A stretch of 5,199 nt of DNA from Thermoleophilaceae bacterium (lineage in GTDB: Bacteria > Actinomycetota > Thermoleophilia > Solirubrobacterales > Thermoleophilaceae), in assembly GCA_013812065.1 (NCBI GenBank), contig JACCUC010000101.1, positions 1 through 5,199 on the forward strand. Reading direction: 5' to 3'. How positions within the stretch are numbered: position 1 is the stretch's first letter; each line of letters starts with the position of its first letter. This document shows positions 1 to 4,389 of the stretch, piece by piece. The translations under genes were made by a program, and so were the position numbers. The notes beneath the pieces were generated by a model. That model searched no databases. It was given only the letters and a program-made list of their open reading frames with translations, and was not told the DNA's origin.

Positions 1-329
1 CCCCGCAGGAGGTCGAACAGCGCCGCGCCGACGACGATCGGCACCGGCCCGGCGGGCGTGGGATGGCCGCGGCCCTGCTCCTCGCACCAGCGCATCGCGC
101 CGTCGCAGGCGGCGAGGCCGAACGCCGAACCCCCGGCCAGCATCACGACGTCGACGCGCTCGACGCGCCGTCCGGGCACGAGCAGATCCCACTCGCGGGT
201 GGCCGGCGCGCCTCCCCGGACCTCGCCGGAGGCCCGTGAGCCCTCCGGGAGGACGATCGCGGTGGCGCCGGTCCGGGCGACTTCGTCGGTGTAGTGGCCG
301 ACGCGCACGCCGGGCACGTCGGTGATCAC
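1..329 (-). CDS. P1 family peptidase (S58, DmpA-like), 5' part only
   Basis: The N-terminal 109 residues of a P1/DmpA-type peptidase are visible; the rest lies beyond the left edge. Family members are N-terminal-nucleophile hydrolases that cut themselves before a C-terminal Ser or Thr to form two subunits, and many act as aminopeptidases on small peptides or amides. The nucleophile region is outside the window, so activity cannot be judged. Visible family signatures are ITDVPGVRVGHYTD (residues 2-15), RGGAPATREWDLL (38-50), the LAGGSAFGLAACDG stretch (64-77) and VPIVVGAALFDL (97-108). This order matches my memory of mycobacterial members such as Rv1333. The GTG start is chosen because homology begins there; no clear Shine-Dalgarno precedes it. 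An in-frame TTG seven codons upstream is the alternative, and a stop lies further upstream at 384-386. It is divergent from the hydrolase gene. The family is confident; the substrate is unknown. Confidence 0.87.
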   Translation of the reverse strand, partial: MITDVPGVRVGHYTDEVARTGATAIVLPEGSRASGEVRGGAPATREWDLLVPGRRVERVDVVMLAGGSAFGLAACDGAMRWCEEQGRGHPTPAGPVPIVVGAALFDLLR

Positions 330-336
330 CAGGCGG

Positions 337-387
337 TCACTTCGGCGCAACCGCGTACGCGGCGACGTCCTTGGGCCACTCTGTCAC
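337..387 (-). CDS. possible 16-codon leaderless leader ORF
   Basis: A GTG-started ORF of 16 codons reads MTEWPKDVAAYAVAPK and ends in TGA, seven bases before the GTG start of the P1 peptidase on the same strand. Fourteen of its 16 codons end in G or C, against about nine in one neighbouring frame. Its GTG lies six bases after a TAACAT hexamer (minus strand, 399-394), the spacing expected of an actinobacterial leaderless transcript. It could be a translated leader that helps initiation of the peptidase, or it could be chance. I recognise no homologue. Confidence 0.27.
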   Translation of the reverse strand: MTEWPKDVAAYAVAPK

Positions 388-392
388 GTCAC

Positions 393-402
393 TATGTTAC
401 AT
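393..402. promoter_or_regulatory. overlapping divergent -10 hexamers in a small palindrome
   Basis: The 9-base palindrome ATGTTACAT (394-402) is an AT-rich island between the divergent peptidase and hydrolase genes. It provides a -10-like hexamer on each strand: TATGTT on plus (393-398) and TAACAT on minus (399-394). A TTGGGC at 371-376, 16 bases upstream, could be the plus -35; no good minus -35 is seen. A second plus hexamer, TAGAGT (418-423), also precedes the hydrolase. The palindrome could be a regulator half-site pair, but no regulator gene is present. Confidence 0.3.
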
Positions 403-460
403 GAAGCGACGACACGCTAGAGTCGCGGGAGCGCCGACCGCCGGCGTCGGCGACCACACG

Positions 461-465
461 AGGAG
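461..465 (+). promoter_or_regulatory. ribosome binding site fixing a TTG start
   Basis: AGGAG lies six bases before the TTG at 472. It is the best Shine-Dalgarno match in this region and supports the TTG, since no ATG or GTG in that frame is equally well placed. Confidence 0.7.
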
Positions 466-471
466 ACGACC

Positions 472-1383
472 TTGACAGACGACACCGCCACGCGCGAGCT
501 CGTGCTCCACGGGCACCGCATGAGCTATCGCACCGCCGGCGAAGGCCCTGTGATAGCGCTCGTCCACGGCATCACCTCCACCTCCGACACCTGGCGCGAG
601 CTCCTGCCCCTGCTGGCCGAGCGCCACACCGTCGTAGCGCCCGACCTGCTCGGCCACGGCAACTCGGCCAAGCCGCGGGGCGACTACTCGCTCGGCGCCT
701 ACGCCGCGGGCCTTCGCGACCTGCTGCTGGCGCTCGGACACGACCGCGCGACCGTGGTCGGGCACTCGCTCGGCGGCGGGGTGGCGATGCAGTTCGCCTA
801 CCAGTTCCCCGAGCGCTGCGAGCGTCTGGCCCTGATCTCGAGCGGCGGCCTCGGCCGCGAGGTGCATCCGCTTCTGCGGGCTGCGTCGCTGCCCGGCTCG
901 GAGCTCGTGCTGCCTCTGATCGCCGCGCCGAAGGTGCTCGAGGCGGGTGCGGCCGTCGGCGCGTTCCTGACCCGGATCGGTCTGCGGCCCTCCTCGGACC
1001 TCGGTGAGATCGCCCGCGGTTACGCGTCGCTCGGCGACTCCCGCTCGCGCCTCGCCTTCCTCCACACCCTGCGCGCGGTGATCGACCCGTTTGGCCAGCG
1101 GATCAGCGCCTCCGACCGCCTCTACCTAGCCGCGGAGGTGCCGACCCTGATCGTCTGGGGCGAGCGCGATCCCGTGATCCCCGCCGAGCACGGGCGCGAC
1201 GGCCACGCGGCCATGCCCGGCAGCCGCCTCGAGATCCTTCCGGAGGCCGGCCACTTCCCGCACCTCGAAAAGCCGCGCACGGTCGCACGGGTGCTCGAGG
1301 AGCTGGTCGCGGACTCGCAGCCCGCCGACATCCGGGCCGAGGACCTACGGCAGCGGCTGCTCGCGGGCGCCGACGCGGGATAA
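472..1383 (+). CDS. alpha/beta hydrolase
   Basis: A complete 303-residue alpha/beta-hydrolase-fold protein, probably a cytosolic serine hydrolase acting on an ester, lactone or similar bond. The order of motifs is classical. An oxyanion HG motif is at 32-33 (ALVHGITSTSD), and DLLGHGNSAKP at 58-68 follows the second core strand. The nucleophile elbow GHSLGG at 97-102 has Ser99 as nucleophile. The acid is Asp233 in WGERDPVIP, and the catalytic His261 is in PEAGHFPHLEKP. Residues of about 125-215 form a helical cap, which normally sets substrate choice. There is no signal peptide or membrane segment. Length is usual for the family. It starts at TTG behind AGGAG. It is flanked by divergent and convergent genes, so it is probably monocistronic, and context does not reveal the substrate. 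It could be an enol-lactonase, epoxide-hydrolase-like or esterase type enzyme. The His/Asp/Ser triad is intact. Confidence 0.93.
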   Translation: MTDDTATRELVLHGHRMSYRTAGEGPVIALVHGITSTSDTWRELLPLLAERHTVVAPDLLGHGNSAKPRGDYSLGAYAAGLRDLLLALGHDRATVVGHSLGGGVAMQFAYQFPERCERLALISSGGLGREVHPLLRAASLPGSELVLPLIAAPKVLEAGAAVGAFLTRIGLRPSSDLGEIARGYASLGDSRSRLAFLHTLRAVIDPFGQRISASDRLYLAAEVPTLIVWGERDPVIPAEHGRDGHAAMPGSRLEILPEAGHFPHLEKPRTVARVLEELVADSQPADIRAEDLRQRLLAGADAG

Positions 1384-1483
1384 TCCTGCGCGGGCTTGGG
1401 TTTGCGCGCCGGGTTCCGGGGAATCGGGCGGGCGCGGCGGATGTGTCGCCGGACGCTCGTTCGGGCGGGACGTCGGCACAGAC

Positions 1484-1501
1484 GCCGCCCGCTGCGGCGG
1501 C
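1484..1501. terminator. GC hairpin between convergent genes (weak call)
   Basis: The 138-bp gap between the convergent hydrolase and the small hypothetical gene holds a perfect 6-bp stem, GCCGCC/GGCGGC, with a 6-base loop. No T-tract follows on either strand. Such hairpins arise often by chance at this GC content, so the call rests mainly on position. Nothing else is recognisable in the gap. Confidence 0.25.
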
Positions 1502-1521
1502 CCGGACCGGCTGCCTCGCAG

Positions 1522-1743
1522 CTAGGCCTCGGGCGGAATCAGCACCGACTCGTCACGCCAACCAGGCTCGACCTCGTCGAGGGCCCGGGCCACGCGCGGG
1601 TAGTCCGCCGGCAGGAGCACGGAGTCGCTCCCCACCTTCGGCGTGTCGATCTCGAGCTGCTCGGCGAGCCGGCCCACCAAATCCTCGAGCTTTTCCCGGT
1701 CTGCCCCGGGAGCGACTTGCCAGACCGCCGGTACCGCGTCCAT
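1522..1743 (-). CDS. small hypothetical protein, 73 aa
   Basis: A soluble, acidic 73-residue protein that I do not recognise. It starts MDAVPAVWQVAPGAD, followed by a likely amphipathic helix (about residues 16-30, REKLEDLVGRLAEQL). A beta-like stretch around IDTPKVGSDSVLLP (32-45), a second helix (YPRVARALDEVEPGW, 48-62) and a short ESVLIPPEA tail complete it. It has no Cys pairs, signal peptide or membrane segment. Its codons favour G/C at third positions and the reading frame gives balanced protein composition, unlike the Arg/Pro-rich overlapping frames. The ATG lies six bases after TAGGAT, suggesting a leaderless transcript; the AGGA inside that hexamer could alternatively act as a Shine-Dalgarno. 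It is divergent from the isomerase gene, with a gap of about 60 bases. I judge it real but of unknown function. Confidence 0.7.
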   Translation of the reverse strand: MDAVPAVWQVAPGADREKLEDLVGRLAEQLEIDTPKVGSDSVLLPADYPRVARALDEVEPGWRDESVLIPPEA

Positions 1744-1749
1744 GGCAGG

Positions 1750-1755
1750 ATCCTA
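1750..1755 (-). promoter_or_regulatory. -10 hexamer for a likely leaderless transcript
   Basis: TAGGAT on the minus strand fits the actinobacterial TANNNT consensus. Six bases separate it from the ATG of the 73-residue gene, so the predicted transcription start falls on the A of the ATG. No convincing -35 is seen. Confidence 0.4.
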
Positions 1756-1791
1756 GCGGCCAGCCGGTGCTGGCAGCGACTTCGAGCGCGG

Positions 1792-1797
1792 TACGGT
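1792..1797 (+). promoter_or_regulatory. possible -10 hexamer of the isomerase gene
   Basis: TACGGT matches TANNNT and would place the transcript start near 1804, only a few bases before the ATG at 1808. This argues against the GTG at 1796, which overlaps the hexamer. No clear -35 or Shine-Dalgarno is seen. Confidence 0.28.
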
Positions 1798-1807
1798 GTC
1801 CCGTCGG

Positions 1808-2557
1808 ATGAGACCGATGAGGTACGTGCTCGCCAACTGGAAGATGTATCTCGCCGGCGACCAGGCCGCCGAGCTGCTCCAAACCGCCCAGGCAGGCCTG
1901 GCGGAGAGGTTTCCCGTCGGCAGTGAGCCGCCGACGCTCATCGTGTGTCCGCCGTTCCCCTCGCTCGCCCCGCTCGGCGCCCTGGTGGATCGGCGACTCG
2001 TCCGGCTCGGCGCCCAGAACTGCCACTGGGAAGCCGAGGGACCCTACACCGGCGAGGTCTCGCCGCGGATGCTCGCGGAGCTGGTGGACTACGTCTTGAT
2101 CGGCCACAGCGAGCGGCGAGCCGCGGGAGAGCGCGACGCTCACATTGCCAAGAAGGTCGCGGCGGCGGCCGAGGCGGGGCTCACCCCGATCCTGTTCGTG
2201 GGCGAGGACGAGCCGACGAGCAGCGCCACCGACGAGGCCGAGCGACGGCTGGAGCGCGGGCTGATCGACGTGGACCTCGAACGGCACCACGTGGTGATCG
2301 TGTACGAGCCCACGTGGGCGATCGGAGCGGACCGGCCGGCCGACTCAGGGCACGTACGAGGGGTGGTCGAACAGCTCAAGGACCGGCTCGACAAGCTGGG
2401 GGCCAAGCGGCCGGAGGTCATCTACGGCGGCACGGTCAACGTTCACAACGTGGAGCAGTTCACCGGCGTCGACGTGCTCGACGGAGTGGGAGCAACCCGA
2501 GGCAGCCTCGAGGCCTCGGACCTCCTGCAGATCGTCGACCGGGTCGCCCGCGCCTGA
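1808..2557 (+). CDS. tpiA: triosephosphate isomerase family protein, divergent in phosphate loops
   Basis: A 249-residue TIM-barrel protein of normal family length. Triosephosphate isomerase interconverts glyceraldehyde 3-phosphate and dihydroxyacetone phosphate in the cytosol. Catalytic residues are present: Asn10 and Lys12 in ANWKM, His100 and Glu102 in IGHSERR, and base Glu167 in VYEPTWAIG. YGGT (206-209) replaces the usual YGGS. Two substrate-phosphate regions differ from the family: the lid loop reads WAIGADRPA (170-178) instead of WAIGTGKTA, and the last loop reads GATRGSL (228-234) instead of the LVGGASL form. These are equal-length substitutions, so a frameshift is unlikely. The symbol marks the family; the protein may be a paralogue for another sugar phosphate, in the way EryH/LerI handle tetrulose phosphates. 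No gap or pgk gene is adjacent. ATG 1808 was chosen on promoter spacing; GTG 1796 and ATG 1817 are alternatives. It converges on the oxidoreductase gene. Confidence 0.88.
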   Translation: MRPMRYVLANWKMYLAGDQAAELLQTAQAGLAERFPVGSEPPTLIVCPPFPSLAPLGALVDRRLVRLGAQNCHWEAEGPYTGEVSPRMLAELVDYVLIGHSERRAAGERDAHIAKKVAAAAEAGLTPILFVGEDEPTSSATDEAERRLERGLIDVDLERHHVVIVYEPTWAIGADRPADSGHVRGVVEQLKDRLDKLGAKRPEVIYGGTVNVHNVEQFTGVDVLDGVGATRGSLEASDLLQIVDRVARA

Positions 2558-2572
2558 ACGCGCCCTCAGGCG
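2551..2572. terminator. bidirectional hairpin containing both stop codons
   Basis: A perfect 7-bp inverted repeat, CGCCTGA and TCAGGCG, has an 8-base loop. The left arm ends with the TGA of the isomerase, and the right arm begins with the TGA of the oxidoreductase read on the minus strand. The genes converge with only eight bases between their stops, so the hairpin probably serves both transcripts. There is no T-tract. Confidence 0.5.
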
Positions 2573-3612
2573 AGAGCGGGCACCGGAGCGGGCTGGACCC
2601 AGCGCCGTTCGACGTCGGCCGCGCGCACCGCGTCGAAGAGCGCCTGTACTCGCAGGCCCTCCTCGAGCGATGGGTCGGGCTCGGCACCCTCGCGGATCGC
2701 CGCGAAGAAGTTGCGCGCCACCTGCTTGAAGGCCTCCGAGGAGCTCGGGTCGAGCGGTCCCTCGGACTGGAGCTCCTCGCCCGCGCGCCCCCACCAGACC
2801 CGCTGATCGCCGTCGAGCCGAGCCGTGCCCGCGTCGCCGTGAATCTCGATCACGTCCCCGCGCCCGTGCTGGGCGGTGGACAGGAGGCTGACGAGCCCCA
2901 ACCCGCCGCCGCGGAAGCGGAGCAGGACGCCATAGGCGTCTTCCGCGGTCACCCGGCGCATCTCGTCCTCGCCCGCCGGGCGCTCTGGCACGCCGACCTC
3001 CGTCGCGGCGGCGACCGCCTCCACGTCGGGAAAGATCTCGAGGATCAGGTCAAGGTCGTGGACGCCGTAACCCTGGAGCCGGCCGCCCCCGAGCGTGGCG
3101 TCGTGGACCCACGTCCAGGGCCGCGAGTCGGGCTCGGCGTGATCGTCGTAGACGAGCGAGACCGAGACCATCCGCGGCTGTCCGACGACCTCGCGAGCGC
3201 GCTCGATCAGGCGCCGGCGTGACTCCTGCATCCGGCGCTCCCAGTCGACCGCCCCGACCACACCCGCCGACCGGATGCCGGCCGCGATCCGCCGCGCGTC
3301 CTCGAGGTTGTCCGCCATCGGCTTCTCGCACATGACGTGGAGGCCGCGCTCGGCGGCCGCCAGGGCGAACTCCGGGTGCGTCACCACCGGCGTGGCCACG
3401 TGCACGGCCTCGAGCCCGGGCACCGAGAGCAGCTCGTCGAAATCCGAGGTCCCGAGCTCGAGACCCGCATCGTCGGCGAGCTCCCGGGCGCGCTCGCCTC
3501 GGTGCGACCAGATTGCGACCGGCTCGAAGCCGTCGAGCTCCGAGTAGACGGGCAGCGCCACCTTTGAGCCGTAGCCGCCGCCGGCGATCGCGATCTTCAC
3601 GGGGTCGTTCAT
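2566..3612 (-). CDS. Gfo/Idh/MocA family NAD(P)-dependent oxidoreductase
   Basis: A 348-residue protein of the Gfo/Idh/MocA family, whose members oxidise or reduce sugars, inositols and sugar derivatives with NAD(P). The Rossmann domain begins at once, with IAIAGGGYGSKVALPVY (7-23) carrying the GxG nucleotide loop. HVATPVVTHPEFALAA (71-86) is the usual strand-turn-helix, and the EKP motif at 96-98 supplies Lys97. The C-terminal alpha/beta domain includes GGGRLQGYGVHDLD (175-188) with His185. The Asp common three residues after the Leu of this motif in inositol dehydrogenases is Gly181 here, pointing to a subfamily with different substrate handling. ATG 3612 is chosen because homology starts there, although the frame stays open to 3801. 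No Shine-Dalgarno precedes it; TAGCTT (minus, 3640-3635) may be its -10. It is divergent from the cupin gene, and the two may be co-regulated. The exact substrate cannot be told. Confidence 0.93.
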   Translation of the reverse strand: MNDPVKIAIAGGGYGSKVALPVYSELDGFEPVAIWSHRGERARELADDAGLELGTSDFDELLSVPGLEAVHVATPVVTHPEFALAAAERGLHVMCEKPMADNLEDARRIAAGIRSAGVVGAVDWERRMQESRRRLIERAREVVGQPRMVSVSLVYDDHAEPDSRPWTWVHDATLGGGRLQGYGVHDLDLILEIFPDVEAVAAATEVGVPERPAGEDEMRRVTAEDAYGVLLRFRGGGLGLVSLLSTAQHGRGDVIEIHGDAGTARLDGDQRVWWGRAGEELQSEGPLDPSSSEAFKQVARNFFAAIREGAEPDPSLEEGLRVQALFDAVRAADVERRWVQPAPVPALA

Positions 3613-3634
3613 CGAAAAGGCCGTCCGGGCGGGC

Positions 3635-3640
3635 AAGCTA
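3635..3640 (-). promoter_or_regulatory. possible -10 hexamer of the oxidoreductase gene
   Basis: TAGCTT on the minus strand fits TANNNT and would give a leader of about 16 bases before ATG 3612. No good -35 is found at the right distance. Confidence 0.25.
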
Positions 3641-3670
3641 TCAACAAGGGCGCCGCGCTGGGCGGTGCCA

Positions 3671-3676
3671 TAGTTT
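3671..3676 (+). promoter_or_regulatory. possible -10 hexamer of the cupin gene
   Basis: TAGTTT fits TANNNT and predicts a transcript start near 3683, just ahead of the ribosome binding site at 3690. Copies of GTGCC lie directly on both sides (3665-3669 and 3677-3681), which could be a repeated operator element or chance. The predicted start also rules out the GTG at 3677 as initiator. Confidence 0.3.
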
Positions 3677-3689
3677 GTGCCAATCGACG

Positions 3690-3696
3690 AAGGAGG
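3690..3696 (+). promoter_or_regulatory. strong ribosome binding site fixing a TTG start
   Basis: AAGGAGG is a near-perfect Shine-Dalgarno four bases before TTG 3701. It lies inside the longer reading frame that opens at GTG 3677, so it favours the TTG. GTG 3713 is too far downstream. Confidence 0.7.
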
Positions 3697-3700
3697 GGCC

Positions 3701-4000
3701 TTGGGCACTCGAGTGGAGAAGGCAAACGGCGGGCCGTCGGAGCCCGAGGAGATCAAGGCCAAGTTCGAGCAGGAGGGTCTCCGTCCCCACGACTGGGGCA
3801 ACGCTCCCGGCTACGAGTACGAGTGGCACTCGCACGGCTACCACAAGGTGCTCTACTGCGTGTCCGGCAGCATCGTCTTCCACACCCACGAGGAGGACCT
3901 GGAGCTCGAGCCGGGCGACCGCATGGAGATCGAGCCGGGTATCGAGCACGGCGCCACGGTCGGGCCCGACGGGGTGAAGTGCATGGAGGCCGCGCGCTGA
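3701..4000 (+). CDS. single-domain cupin protein
   Basis: A 99-residue one-domain cupin, a small beta-barrel that usually binds one divalent metal. After a charged N-terminus (1-28), the segment WGNAPGYEYEWHSHGYHKVLY (32-52) holds metal-ligand candidates His43 and His45. CVSGSIVFHTHEEDLELEPGD (53-73) forms the barrel's middle, and PGIEHGATV (79-87) supplies His83. The Glu that usually completes cupin motif 1 is replaced by Lys49, with His48 beside it; as I recall, WHxHxxxKVLYxxxG is a recurrent actinobacterial variant. Such proteins are rarely characterised: roles include sugar or small-acid isomerisation, dioxygenation and binding. TTG 3701 is supported by AAGGAGG. It is divergent from the Gfo/Idh/MocA gene across 88 bp, which makes a shared role in carbohydrate metabolism possible but unproven. 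No signal peptide is present. Confidence 0.88.
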   Translation: MGTRVEKANGGPSEPEEIKAKFEQEGLRPHDWGNAPGYEYEWHSHGYHKVLYCVSGSIVFHTHEEDLELEPGDRMEIEPGIEHGATVGPDGVKCMEAAR

Positions 4001-4011
4001 GGCTGGGGGCT

Positions 4012-4029
4012 CCGGCTCAGGAGAGCCGG
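4012..4029. terminator. hairpin at a convergent junction
   Basis: A perfect 7-bp stem, CCGGCTC/GAGCCGG, closes a 4-base AGGA loop. It begins 12 bases after the cupin stop and overlaps the last codons and stop (4017-4019) of the minus-strand 91-residue gene. Stem strength and position fit a two-way terminator; no T-tract follows on either side. Confidence 0.45.
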
Positions 4030-4292
4030 CGGGGCAGCTCCTCCTCGTACTCCGGGAAGTAGCCGGAGACCACGTCCAGCGAGAACTCCGACATGATCGA
4101 GGAGGCGGGCTCGCGCTCGAGGAGGAACTCGAAGGTTTCCCGAACGACGCGCTCGAGGTTGTCCTCCGGGAGGTCGAGCTTCTCGATAAAGCTCTCGGGA
4201 ACGGTGACGCGGTGGCTCGTCTCGGGGTCGGCGTCGCGCACGGCGACCTGAAACTCGCGCGGGCCAGTGGAGGTGATGCCGATGTCAGCCAT
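4017..4292 (-). CDS. conserved-looking hypothetical protein, 91 aa
   Basis: A 91-residue soluble, acidic protein of unknown function. The N-terminal half looks like beta strands (IGITSTGPREFQVAVRD, 4-20; HRVTVPESFIEKL, 27-39). The C-terminal half is helical and acidic (LERVVRETFEFLLEREPASS, 46-65), followed by SEFSLDVVSGYFPEYEEEL (68-86). I have a general memory of short actinobacterial proteins with the same VTVPE, FLLEREP and YFPEY pattern, but know no function and could check no database. It starts at ATG 4292 with only a weak GAG upstream; a TAGGCT hexamer on the minus strand (4346-4341) might be its -10. It lies 97 bases downstream of the membrane-protein gene on the same strand and may share its transcript. 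That gap holds nothing else I can identify. It has no membrane segment, metal motif or Cys residues. Confidence 0.82.
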   Translation of the reverse strand: MADIGITSTGPREFQVAVRDADPETSHRVTVPESFIEKLDLPEDNLERVVRETFEFLLEREPASSIMSEFSLDVVSGYFPEYEEELPRRLS

Positions 4293-4389
4293 GTCGGTCT
4301 CGTTCGTGCCGGCGCTGCCCGGCGGGGCGGGGAAGCGTCCAGCCTACTGCCATCTCGCGACTAAGGCACCAGAGGAGCGGAAAGCACGC

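Noticed and set aside
58..294. 78-codon plus-strand frame at the left edge
   Set aside because: It is antisense to the P1 peptidase, whose family motifs are clear on the minus strand.
397..1065. Long minus-strand frame opposite the alpha/beta hydrolase
   Set aside because: It is antisense to a gene with an intact catalytic triad, its composition is Arg/Gly/Gln-rich, and it has no recognisable domain.
2481..2512. Frameshift as cause of the odd isomerase phosphate loop
   Set aside because: The number of residues between the preceding DG and the following SL equals the canonical form, and alternative frames do not restore LVGGASL.
1945..3222. 425-codon plus-strand frame across the isomerase and oxidoreductase genes
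   Set aside because: It overlaps two well-supported genes in other frames and is Arg/Ala/Gly-rich, a product of high GC content.
3613..3801. N-terminal extension of the oxidoreductase to 3801
   Set aside because: The Rossmann fold begins right after ATG 3612, and the extension would overlap the cupin's promoter, ribosome binding site and first codons.
4308..4323. Hairpin GCCGG/CCGGC before the 91-residue gene
   Set aside because: A 5-bp GC stem is expected by chance here and it lies in a probable leader, not at a gene end.
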